Of a stretch of 13,236 nucleotides of DNA, positions 7,027 through 13,236 are shown piece by piece. The notes under the pieces are model-generated. The model made no database searches. It was not told the DNA's origin and worked only from the letters and a program-made list of their open reading frames with translations. The stretch comes from Zoogloeaceae bacterium (GTDB lineage: Bacteria > Pseudomonadota > Gammaproteobacteria > Burkholderiales > Rhodocyclaceae), in NCBI GenBank assembly GCA_015657735.1, contig SSSX01000736.1, positions 1 through 13,236 on the forward strand, given 5' to 3'. Within the stretch, counting starts at the first letter, position 1; each line of letters opens with the position of its first letter. Made by a program: the position numbers and the translations under genes.

Positions 7027-7877
7027 AACAGCATCCACCAGTCGCCGTGCACATCCGGCAGGTCGCACACCGCCTCGATGCCGTTGATCGAATCGCGGGC
7101 CACGATGATCTGGTCGGCGATGCGCAGGAAGGCGTCGACGACACGCGGATCGAACTGCTGGCCGCGGCGTTCGCGGATCATCGATAGCACCTCATCATCG
7201 GGCCGCGCCTTGCGATAGCACCTGTCCATCGTCAGCGCATCGAAGAAATCCGCCAGCGCGACGATCCGGCCGGACAGCGGAATCGCATCTCCGGCGATTC
7301 CGAGGGGATAGCCGGCGCCGCTGTAGTGCTCGTGGTGGGACAAGGCGATCTCGGCCGCCAGTTCGAGCAGCGGCGAGCGGGCGCCCGACAGGATGCCGGC
7401 ACCGATCCGCGGATGCTCGCGCATCAGCCGCCACTCGTCGGTGCTCAGCGGGCCGGGTTTGCGCAGGATGCTTTCGTGAATGCCGATCTTGCCGATGTCG
7501 TGCATCTGCGCGGCCTTGCTGATCAGCGCGCAGAACTCCGCCGGGTAGCCGAGCGCCTCGGCGATCATCGCCGAGATGACGCCGATGCGGCGCACGTGCT
7601 GGCCGGCTTCGCCATCCTTCTGCTCGGCGCTGCGGGCCAGGCAGAACAGCGCTTCCTCGTGGGCGACATCCAGCGCGCGGCAGGCCTGGTCGCGTTCGCT
7701 GCGCAGCGTCTGCACCTCTTTGACGAGCCGCTGCAACTGGGCCTGCACGGCCACCCGCTCGCGCCGCTCCTGCTCCAGACGGCGGTTCAGATTGCCGAGC
7801 TGGCCCGCCAGGTCGGTGCCGCGGGCCGCCAGGCCGATCGGTGCCTGTGGCTGAAAATCGAAATGATAGGTAGTCAT
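7023..7877 (-). CDS. HD-GYP domain protein, predicted cyclic-di-GMP phosphodiesterase
   Basis: This 284-residue cytosolic protein has a charged, probably coiled-coil N-terminus (about 25-75) and an HD-GYP domain (about 78-262). It has no receiver, PAS or membrane segment. The metal-ligand positions of the family are present: Glu90 and His94 (EAGQHVRR), HDIGK at 126-130, His155, the pair His181-His182, and Asp210 (ALADFFDALT). The signature reads HHEHYSGAGYP at 181-191, so Ser186 replaces the usual Asp of HHExxDGxGYP while GYP is intact. Hydrolysis of c-di-GMP is the expected activity but unproven. The ATG at 7877 has a strong GGAAGGA 7 nt upstream. It lies 34 nt after the binding-protein gene, so the two form one unit. 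Confidence 0.9.
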   Translation of the reverse strand: MTTYHFDFQPQAPIGLAARGTDLAGQLGNLNRRLEQERRERVAVQAQLQRLVKEVQTLRSERDQACRALDVAHEEALFCLARSAEQKDGEAGQHVRRIGVISAMIAEALGYPAEFCALISKAAQMHDIGKIGIHESILRKPGPLSTDEWRLMREHPRIGAGILSGARSPLLELAAEIALSHHEHYSGAGYPLGIAGDAIPLSGRIVALADFFDALTMDRCYRKARPDDEVLSMIRERRGQQFDPRVVDAFLRIADQIIVARDSINGIEAVCDLPDVHGDWWMLF

Positions 7878-7911
7878 CGTAGCGTCCTTCCTTCAAACAG
7901 GTGCGGGCCGT

Positions 7912-9087
7912 TCAGGCGCGCGACGGCATCACGCGGGTCAGGCGGCCGTCCGTCGTAAAACGGGACATGAACAGCTCGTCGGGGCGCAGCGCCTCGTGGC
8001 AGGCCGCACTGAAGGCCGGCGCGTAACGGCGGATCACGCCCTCGACGGGCGGCAGATTCTCGAGCGCCTTGCGCACCGCCGCGGCCTCGGTCGAGCCGGC
8101 AATGTTGATCGCCCAGCCCACCAGCTGCATCAGGTCGTAGGTATGGGCCAGACCGACGGCCGACGGGATTCGCGCCGGATCGTCGTAGCCGAACCGGGCC
8201 ATCGCGCGCTGGGCCAGCGCCTGCGTCTGGGGGTTGCGCGGCGACTCGAACGAAAAGGTCTGCACCACCGAAAAATCCAGCTGGCGCACCGCACTGCCGG
8301 CGATCCGCGGCAGATCGCCGCCGCTCGCGCCCCAGTGGTTCGCCACCGGAACCCGCTCGCCGGCCGGCAGCGCGGCCAGCGCGTCGATCAGCAGCGCGCC
8401 TTCGCGCGGGTCGCCGATCATCAGCAGGCCGTCCATGCCGGCGCGGCGCAGGCGGGCGTAGTGCCCGGCGAGGCTCGGAGTGGCGCCGTCGCGGTACCAC
8501 TCGGCCCCGGCCAAGGTCTGACTGCTGCGCTCGACGAGCGCCCGCGTCGCCGCCACGCAACTGCGCCCCCAGGCGCTGTCGGGAACGAGCATGCCGATCC
8601 GGCGCACCTGCTTTTCGGCCAGATGGTGCGCCATCGTGCGCATCGCCCAACGGTCGTCGAGCGACAGCCGGAACACGTTGCCGGAGCTGGCGCCGTCGTC
8701 GGCGAAGGCGTCGGTGGCCGACAAGGGATCGAACGTCAGCATGCGGTCGGCGCCGCCGGCCGGCGCCCGCGGGCCCGGTCCGCCGACGAAAACACCGATC
8801 ATGTCCTTCAGCGCCGCGAATCCGCCGGCGTGGTCGCCGTCGCGCAGCACCAGCTCGACCGGACGGCCGCCGAGCACGCCGCCGGCCGCGTTGATGTCGG
8901 CGATCGCAAAATCCAGCCCGGCGCGGATGGCCTCGTCGGCCGGGCGGGCCGAATCGCGCGGCCCGCCATCCAGGCCGATCCGCACCGGCGCCGACGCGGC
9001 GCGCGCGCGCCCCAGCACCGACAGACTGGCGCCGACAGCGAGTGCGGCCTGGATGAAATGGCGACGGCCGGGGATGTCGGTGGGCAT
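7912..9087 (-). CDS. Tat-exported ABC-type substrate-binding protein (branched-chain amino acid/Peripla_BP_6 type)
   Basis: This 391-residue periplasmic type-I binding protein starts at the ATG at 9087, with CGGAG about 8 nt upstream. A longer GTG start at 9135 would bury the signal peptide and has no good ribosome binding site. The N-terminus has twin arginines at 8-9 (GRRHFIQ), a hydrophobic run to about 26 and an ARA-type cleavage site near 30, matching a Tat signal. The mature part begins PVRIGLDGG and contains AIADINAAGGVLGGRPVEL, typical of LivJ-like proteins, then a second lobe with RRIGMLVPDSAWGRS. No permease or ATPase gene lies beside it. It is followed instead by an HD-GYP gene, so it may work in signalling or as an orphan receptor; this is inference. 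The ligand is unknown. Confidence 0.88.
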   Translation of the reverse strand: MPTDIPGRRHFIQAALAVGASLSVLGRARAASAPVRIGLDGGPRDSARPADEAIRAGLDFAIADINAAGGVLGGRPVELVLRDGDHAGGFAALKDMIGVFVGGPGPRAPAGGADRMLTFDPLSATDAFADDGASSGNVFRLSLDDRWAMRTMAHHLAEKQVRRIGMLVPDSAWGRSCVAATRALVERSSQTLAGAEWYRDGATPSLAGHYARLRRAGMDGLLMIGDPREGALLIDALAALPAGERVPVANHWGASGGDLPRIAGSAVRQLDFSVVQTFSFESPRNPQTQALAQRAMARFGYDDPARIPSAVGLAHTYDLMQLVGWAINIAGSTEAAAVRKALENLPPVEGVIRRYAPAFSAACHEALRPDELFMSRFTTDGRLTRVMPSRA

Positions 9088-9164
9088 GGAAACTCCGGAA
9101 AAGCGCAGCGGCAACGGCCGCTCGAACAGTCTCACCGGCGTACCGGTCGGGACGGGAATCAGCC

Positions 9165-9220
9165 CGACATATTTTAGATATTCTGTCGTTTTTTACGTTT
9201 TAGACATTTCCGATAATGTC
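9165..9220. promoter_or_regulatory. AT-rich island with two GACA/TGTC palindromes upstream of the binding-protein gene
   Basis: An AT-rich stretch in GC-rich DNA carries CGACA (9165-9169) with TGTCG (9184-9188), and a perfect GACATT (9203-9208) with AATGTC (9215-9220). The centres are 35 bp apart. The direct repeat TTTTAGAYATT occurs at 9172-9182 and 9198-9208, 26 bp apart. No convincing -35/-10 pair was found on either strand. It is probably the promoter/operator area of the binding-protein/HD-GYP unit. Confidence 0.45.
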
Positions 9221-9249
9221 GTAGGGAATCCGCCTATCCCGTCGAACGA

Positions 9250-9265
9250 CGTGACCTCCGTCACG
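9250..9265. promoter_or_regulatory. CRP/FNR-like dyad
   Basis: CGTGAC-CTCC-GTCACG is a perfect palindrome that contains GTGA-N6-TCAC, the core of CRP/FNR-family operators. It lies about 160 bp before the binding-protein ATG. The flanking T and A of the best sites are absent (C and G here), so binding is uncertain. Confidence 0.35.
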
Positions 9266-9294
9266 GCATGTCCGTCCGTGGCCGGCGGTGGACG

Positions 9295-9321
9295 AAAAAA
9301 AGGCGACCCGCCGGGTCGCCT
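9295..9321 (-). terminator. Intrinsic terminator of the HU gene
   Basis: Read on the - strand, AGGCGACCC (9321-9313) pairs with GGGTCGCCT (9309-9301) across a 3-nt loop. The last T of the stem and six more give a run of seven T. It lies 47 bp past the HU stop codon and is a textbook Rho-independent terminator. Confidence 0.93.
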
Positions 9322-9368
9322 GTTCATGCCGTCCGCCGGTGCCGAAGCACGCGCGGCGCGGTGCGCAC

Positions 9369-9644
9369 TCAGTTGTTGACTGCGTCTTTCAGCTTGGAGC
9401 CGGCCGAGAACTTGGGCTGCTTGGAGGCCGCGATCTGGATTTCGGCGCCGGTCTGCGGATTGCGACCGGTACGGGCAGCGCGCTCGCCCACGGAGAAAGT
9501 GCCGAAACCGACGAGGGTCACGCTCTCGCCCTTGCCGAGGGCTTCGGAGATGATGTCCATGACGCCGTCCACGGCACGGCCGGCATCGGCTTTGGTCAGA
9601 CCACTCTTGCCAGCCAGCGCTTCGATCAGTTCAGTCTTGTTCAT
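9369..9644 (-). CDS. hupB: DNA-binding protein HU (beta-type)
   Basis: This 91-residue histone-like protein bends and compacts DNA as a dimer. It begins MNKTELIEALAGKSGLTKAD and has the core GFGTF (46-50). The DNA-intercalating arm RNPQTG at 61-66 carries the kinking proline Pro63, and the end is KLKDAVNN. Length and sequence are full and typical. I chose the ATG at 9644; an extension to 9692 would add 16 non-family residues. The ribosome binding site is weak (AAGAG close to the ATG). The gene stands alone, with its own terminator downstream and 191 bp of non-coding DNA upstream. It is called HU rather than IHF from the N-terminus and arm, but the alpha/beta subtype is not certain. Confidence 0.95.
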   Translation of the reverse strand: MNKTELIEALAGKSGLTKADAGRAVDGVMDIISEALGKGESVTLVGFGTFSVGERAARTGRNPQTGAEIQIAASKQPKFSAGSKLKDAVNN

Positions 9645-9835
9645 AGCTCTTGATATATAGATGAAAGAAATGGGTGGATATAGAAAAAGCAAAGCCGCAA
9701 CAGGTGACGACCGGTGCCTGCTTCACACCACACCACCCGCAGGCCGCTAGCTTACATCGCTCTTTTCCGGCTGTGGCACGAATCTCGGGCTTTTCCGTGC
9801 ATTTCGGCGGGGGACGGCCGCAAAAGGCATATTCG
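9645..9835. other. Intergenic region between radA and the HU gene
   Basis: This 191-bp non-coding stretch must hold the radA 3' end signals and the HU promoter. The 70 bp next to HU are AT-rich (TATATC- and TATATA-like runs on the - strand), but no -35/-10 pair is convincing. GCCTGC (9716-9721) and GCAGGC (9739-9744) form a wide-loop inverted repeat without a T-tract. No small ORF with family features was recognised. Confidence 0.4.
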
Positions 9836-11212
9836 TCAGGCCGTCGCCAGTTCGCGCAGGCGTTCCAGCGCTTCTTCGATGCGGTCCACCGCAACGACGC
9901 GCATGCCGGGGATTTCGTGCTTCGGCGCATTGGCCCGCGGCACCAGCGCCACGCTGAAGCCGAGCTTGGCGGATTCCTTCAGGCGCTCCTGGCCGCGGGG
10001 CGCCGGGCGAATCTCGCCGGCCAGACCGACCTCGCCGAACACCACCAGTTCGCGCGGCAGCGGACGGTTGGTCAGCGACGAGACGATCGCCAGCAGCACC
10101 GCCAGATCGGCCGCCGGCTCGGCGATCTTCACGCCGCCCACCGCATTGACGAACACATCCTGATCGAAACACACGACTCCGGCGTGGCGGTGCAGCACCG
10201 CCAGCAGCATCGCCAGCCGGTTCTGTTCGAGGCCGACCGACAGCCGCCGCGGACTCGGGCTGTGGGCCGAATCGACCAGCGCCTGGATCTCGACCAGCAG
10301 CGGCCGGGTCCCCTCCTGGGTCACCAGCACGCACGACCCGGACACCTGCTGGCCGTGCTGGGACAAAAAGATCGCCGACGGGTTGGACACGCCCTTCAGC
10401 CCCTTCTCGGTCATCGCGAAGACGCCCAGTTCGTTCACCGCGCCGAAACGGTTCTTGAAGGCACGCACCAGACGGAAGCTCGAATGGGTGTCGCCCTCGA
10501 AATAGAGCACCGTATCGACGATGTGTTCGAGCACCCGCGGACCGGCCAGCGCGCCGTCCTTGGTGACGTGGCCGACCATGATCAGCGTCGTGCCGCCCTG
10601 CTTCGCGAAGCGCGTCAGCTGCGCCGCGCATTCGCGCACCTGGGCGACCGAGCCGGGCGCCGAGCCGAGGGTTTCGGAATAGATGGTCTGGATCGAATCG
10701 ACGACCGCCACGTCGGGGCGCTGGCTGCGCAGGCTGTCGAGGATGCGTTCGAGATTGATCTCGGGCAGCAGCTGCAGGCCGTGGGCCGCGAGCTGCAGGC
10801 GGGCGGCGCGCAGCGCCACCTGCTCGGCCGACTCCTCGCCGCTGACGTACAGCGCCTTGAGGCGGCCCGACAACAGCGCCAGCGCCTGCAGCAGCAGCGT
10901 CGATTTGCCGATCCCCGGATCGCCGCCGATCAGCACCACGCCGCCGGGCACCAGGCCGCCGCCGAGCACCCGGTCGAACTCCTCGATGCCGGTTGGCACG
11001 CGGCTCGTCTCGCGCGGCTGGATGTCGGCCAGCGTCTGCACGCGGCCGGTGTCGCCGGCCAGCGCGGCATAGCGCCTGGCGACCGGCGCCTCGGGCTCGA
11101 CGACGGTTTCGAGCAGCGTGTTCCACGCCTTGCAATGCGGGCACTGGCCCTGCCAGCGGGGCGACTTGCCACCGCATGCGGAACACACGTGTTCGGTCTT
11201 TGCTCTGGCCAT
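9836..11212 (-). CDS. radA: DNA repair protein RadA (Sms), branch-migration ATPase
   Basis: This 458-residue RecA-like protein promotes branch migration of recombination intermediates and helps repair stalled forks. The domains in order are a C4 zinc finger (Cys10, Cys13, Cys24, Cys27), a RecA-type core with Walker A GGDPGIGKST at 96-105 and Walker B VAVVDS at 168-173, the RadA-specific KNRFG at 253-257, and a Lon-like C-terminal domain containing GGVKIAEPAADLAVLLA. All are intact and the length is normal. The start is the ATG at 11212 (MARAKTEHVCSACGG). A reading frame open upstream through alr is a shadow and not a fusion. The alr stop codon lies 5 nt before this ATG, so the genes are almost certainly co-transcribed. 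No clear terminator was found downstream. Confidence 0.97.
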   Translation of the reverse strand: MARAKTEHVCSACGGKSPRWQGQCPHCKAWNTLLETVVEPEAPVARRYAALAGDTGRVQTLADIQPRETSRVPTGIEEFDRVLGGGLVPGGVVLIGGDPGIGKSTLLLQALALLSGRLKALYVSGEESAEQVALRAARLQLAAHGLQLLPEINLERILDSLRSQRPDVAVVDSIQTIYSETLGSAPGSVAQVRECAAQLTRFAKQGGTTLIMVGHVTKDGALAGPRVLEHIVDTVLYFEGDTHSSFRLVRAFKNRFGAVNELGVFAMTEKGLKGVSNPSAIFLSQHGQQVSGSCVLVTQEGTRPLLVEIQALVDSAHSPSPRRLSVGLEQNRLAMLLAVLHRHAGVVCFDQDVFVNAVGGVKIAEPAADLAVLLAIVSSLTNRPLPRELVVFGEVGLAGEIRPAPRGQERLKESAKLGFSVALVPRANAPKHEIPGMRVVAVDRIEEALERLRELATA

Positions 11213-11217
11213 GCGCG

Positions 11218-12297
11218 CTACGCCTCCCGCACGCTGACCGGCACCCGCGCCGCGAGGGCGCAGAACAGCTCGTAGCTGATGGTGCCGGCGGCACTCGCCA
11301 CCTCGTCGGCGGCGAGGCCCTCGCCCCACAGCGTGACCGGCGATCCCACACCGGCCTCCGGCAGATGGGAGAGGTCGCAGGCCAGCATGTCCATCGACAC
11401 CCGGCCGAGGCTGCGGGTGCGCCGCCCGCCGACCAGGATCGGCGTGCCGGTGGGCGCGTGGCGGGGATAGCCGTCGGCGTAGCCGCAGGCCACCACGCCG
11501 ATCCGCATCGGCCCGTCGGCCGCGAAGCTGCCGCCATAGCCGACCTGCTGGCCGGCGACGATTTCCTGCACGCCGATGATCTCGCTGGCGAGCGTCATCA
11601 CCGGCCGCAGGCCGATCGCTTCGGCGCTCTGCAGGTCGGGCATCGGCGAGCCGCCGTAGAGCATGATCCCCGGCCGCACGATGTGCCCGGCGGCCTCCGG
11701 AAAGCGCAGCAGCGCCGCCGAGTTGGCGAGGCTCACCGGCAGGTCGAGGCCGGCCGTCAGGGTCTTGAAGACGGTCAGCTGGGCGCCGATGCCGACCTCG
11801 TCGTCGGCCCGCGCAAAGTGGCTCATCAGCGTGATGCCGCGCACGCCGGGCATGGCGCGCAGACGGGCCAACGCGGCGGCAAAATTGTCGGCCGTGAAAC
11901 CCAGCCGGTTCATGCCGCTGTTGATCTTCAGCAGCACGTCGAGCGGCGTGGCCGGCGCGGCCCGTTCGAGCATCGCCAGCTGCGCCTCGCAGTGGATCGC
12001 CGGGGTCAGCCCCAGCGCGGCGACCTCGGCCAGGTCGGCCGGTTCGAAGAAACCTTCGAGCAGCACGATCGGCTGCGCGATGCCGGCGGCGCGCAGCGCG
12101 CGGGCCTCGGCCAGATCGAGCAGCGCGAAGCCGTCGGCGACATCGCCGAGCGCGCACAGCGCCAGCCCCAGACCGTGGCCGTAGGCGTTGGCCTTGACCA
12201 CCGCGAAGGCGCGCGCGCTGCCGGCGCAGCGCTTGGCCAGCAGGTAGTTGTGACGCAGGGCCGCCAGATCGATGACGGCACGGATCGGACGCGGCAT
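11218..12297 (-). CDS. alr: Alanine racemase
   Basis: This 359-residue PLP enzyme interconverts L- and D-alanine and supplies D-alanine for peptidoglycan. The PLP lysine is Lys35 in AVVKANAYGHG. The second catalytic base is Tyr254 in QVGYGGSF. Lys124 in LKINSGMNRLGF stands at the position carbamylated in Bacillus-type enzymes. RPGIMLYGG (208-216) and VSMDM (300-304) are also typical. The ATG at 12297 shares its A with the TGA of the upstream LysR gene, so translation is probably coupled. The alr-radA order is one I associate with proteobacteria and betaproteobacteria in particular. Whether it is the constitutive Alr or a catabolic DadX-type enzyme cannot be told from sequence; no dadA is seen nearby. 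Confidence 0.96.
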   Translation of the reverse strand: MPRPIRAVIDLAALRHNYLLAKRCAGSARAFAVVKANAYGHGLGLALCALGDVADGFALLDLAEARALRAAGIAQPIVLLEGFFEPADLAEVAALGLTPAIHCEAQLAMLERAAPATPLDVLLKINSGMNRLGFTADNFAAALARLRAMPGVRGITLMSHFARADDEVGIGAQLTVFKTLTAGLDLPVSLANSAALLRFPEAAGHIVRPGIMLYGGSPMPDLQSAEAIGLRPVMTLASEIIGVQEIVAGQQVGYGGSFAADGPMRIGVVACGYADGYPRHAPTGTPILVGGRRTRSLGRVSMDMLACDLSHLPEAGVGSPVTLWGEGLAADEVASAAGTISYELFCALAARVPVSVREA

Positions 12298-13208
12298 CAG
12301 TCTCTTTCCTCGGCCAGCCGGGCGATCTCGGCGGCGGCGAAATCGGCAAAGGTGTTCACCAGCCGCGAACGGAACTTGTCCTTGAGGAGGATGACTTCGA
12401 GCGGCGTGTACAGCGGCGGGTCGAGCGGGATGCCGACCAGTTCGCCGGCCTTGATCTCGCCGCCGATCGCCGCCCGCGACGCCACCGCGACGCCCAGACC
12501 GTGCGCCGCCAGATGCTTCACCGACGACAGGCTGCCGAGCTCCGCCGTCACGTTGAGATCTTCGTAGGGGATGCCGGCATTGCTGAAGAACTGATCGACC
12601 AGATCGCGGATGCCGTTGCCCGGCTCGCGGTGCAACAGCGGGTAGCCGGCCAGCTGGTCGGCGCGGACGGTCGGCTGGGCGGCCAGCGGATGGCCGGGCG
12701 CGACGATCACCTGCAGTTCGTCCTGCCCCAGATGGCGCCGCTCGAGGGTCGGTTCCTCGGTGACGATCTCGATCAGCCCGACATCGAGACTGCGATCCAT
12801 CACGCGACCCTCGATCGTCTGCGAATTGCCCACCGAGACCCGCGGCAGCACCCGCGGGTAGCGCCGCTTGAAGCCTTCGATCAGGCACGGCAGCCAGTAG
12901 CCGGCGATGGTGGTGCTGGTGCCCAGATGGAGCACGCCGGACAGCTCGTCGGTGAGCTCGCCGACGCGCGACTCGAGCTCCTCGGTGAGCCCGAGGATGC
13001 GCTCCGCGTAGGCCATCACCAGCTCGCCGGCCGGCGTCAACGTGACCCGGCCATGGCCGCGGTCGAACAGCCGGGTGTTGTATTGCTCTTCCAGCTGCTT
13101 GATCTGGAAGGTCACGGCCGGCTGGGTCATGAACAGGGTTTCGGCCGCGCGTGTGAAAGAGCCGTGGCGGGCGACGGCGTGGAAGACCTGCAGGCGACGA
13201 TCGGCCAT
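12297..13208 (-). CDS. LysR-type transcriptional regulator
   Basis: This 303-residue regulator has an N-terminal winged helix-turn-helix (about 1-60; FHAVARHGSFTRAAETLFMTQPAV... with the LTPAGE wing end near 57-62). A two-lobe effector domain follows, starting about 90 (GVLHLGTSTTIAGYWLP) and ending with DFAAAEIARL. The GTSTTIAGYWLP segment resembles the CysL/CbbR-like branch, but the effector and target cannot be named. The start is the ATG at 13208; no good Shine-Dalgarno sequence is visible, and a palindrome lies 4 nt upstream. Its stop overlaps the alr start by one base, so it leads the LysR-alr-radA operon. LysR regulators often act on a divergent gene, which here would lie beyond the right edge. 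Confidence 0.93.
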   Translation of the reverse strand: MADRRLQVFHAVARHGSFTRAAETLFMTQPAVTFQIKQLEEQYNTRLFDRGHGRVTLTPAGELVMAYAERILGLTEELESRVGELTDELSGVLHLGTSTTIAGYWLPCLIEGFKRRYPRVLPRVSVGNSQTIEGRVMDRSLDVGLIEIVTEEPTLERRHLGQDELQVIVAPGHPLAAQPTVRADQLAGYPLLHREPGNGIRDLVDQFFSNAGIPYEDLNVTAELGSLSSVKHLAAHGLGVAVASRAAIGGEIKAGELVGIPLDPPLYTPLEVILLKDKFRSRLVNTFADFAAAEIARLAEERD

Positions 13209-13212
13209 GGTT

Positions 13213-13229
13213 CATAAATCCGGTTTATG
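13213..13229. promoter_or_regulatory. LysR-box palindrome at the LysR gene start
   Basis: CATAAA-TCCGG-TTTATG is a perfect 6-bp inverted repeat containing the T-N11-A pattern (13215 to 13227) of LysR operators. It begins 4 nt upstream of the regulator's ATG and covers the place of its ribosome binding site. It fits autoregulation, control of a divergent gene to the right, or both. Confidence 0.55.
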
Positions 13230-13236
13230 GATACCG

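Noticed and set aside
9045..9088. Lipoprotein signal for the binding protein
   Set aside because: No lipobox cysteine follows the hydrophobic run. Twin arginines and an ARA-type site fit Tat/signal peptidase I export.
9674..11275. A 533-residue + strand frame opposite radA
   Set aside because: It is rich in Gln/His/Arg/Ala with no domain, and is fully opposite an intact RadA sequence.
9836..12349. An apparent 837-residue fusion reading from the alr region into RadA
   Set aside because: The upstream half is an out-of-frame shadow of alr. RadA has its own ATG at 11212 with its normal N-terminal zinc finger.
11218..13215. An apparent 665-residue fusion of a LysR-region frame with alanine racemase
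   Set aside because: The first half is an out-of-frame shadow of the LysR gene. The true alr starts at 12297 with the normal N-terminus.
1..13236. CRISPR array, transposase, integrase, phage or toxin-antitoxin genes
   Set aside because: No regularly spaced repeats, and no such protein families were recognised in the gene products read across the window.

Overview
This window looks like chromosomal DNA of a GC-rich betaproteobacterium, most plausibly a member of the Rhodocyclales (Azoarcus/Aromatoleum/Thauera type). The basis is base composition, the alr-radA gene order, a stand-alone HU gene and the character of the catabolic genes. The lineage is an inference and was not tested by any search. 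No phage, transposon, CRISPR array or insertion sequence was seen.

Left part (1-5747, all + strand): a tightly spaced catabolic cluster. It holds the 3' part of an acetoacetate-decarboxylase-fold gene, an AMP-forming acyl-CoA ligase, a D-2-hydroxyacid dehydrogenase (NAD(P)-dependent family), an FMN-dependent L-2-hydroxyacid dehydrogenase, a small DUF1330 protein and an SDR-fold protein whose usual YxxxK catalytic pair is replaced. The two dehydrogenases belong to families of opposite stereochemistry, which suggests a pathway that takes both enantiomers of a 2-hydroxy acid, or interconverts them, to a 2-oxo acid. The substrate cannot be read from the sequence. A GC hairpin in the 100-bp gap before the DUF1330 gene may split the cluster into two transcripts.

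Middle part (5748-7026): two identical tRNA-Arg(ACG) genes on the - strand with encoded CCA ends, a clear TATAAT promoter box just upstream and a strong intrinsic terminator downstream. Next comes an alpha/beta hydrolase gene on the + strand, whose stop codon overlaps the stop codon of the convergent next gene.

Right part (7023-13208, all - strand; order of transcription is right to left): a LysR-type regulator, alanine racemase (alr) and radA form a compact operon (1-nt overlap, then a 5-nt gap). A stand-alone HU gene follows, ending in a textbook terminator. Last is a two-gene unit of a Tat-exported branched-chain-amino-acid-type binding protein and a cytosolic HD-GYP phosphodiesterase. The intergenic DNA ahead of this last pair carries an AT-rich island with two GACA/TGTC palindromes and a CRP/FNR-like dyad. 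A LysR-box palindrome sits right at the start of the LysR gene.

Most of the window is conventional. The items most worth following up are the composition of the catabolic cluster, the SDR with SNGAR in place of YxxxK, and the solute-binding-protein/HD-GYP pair with its structured upstream region.
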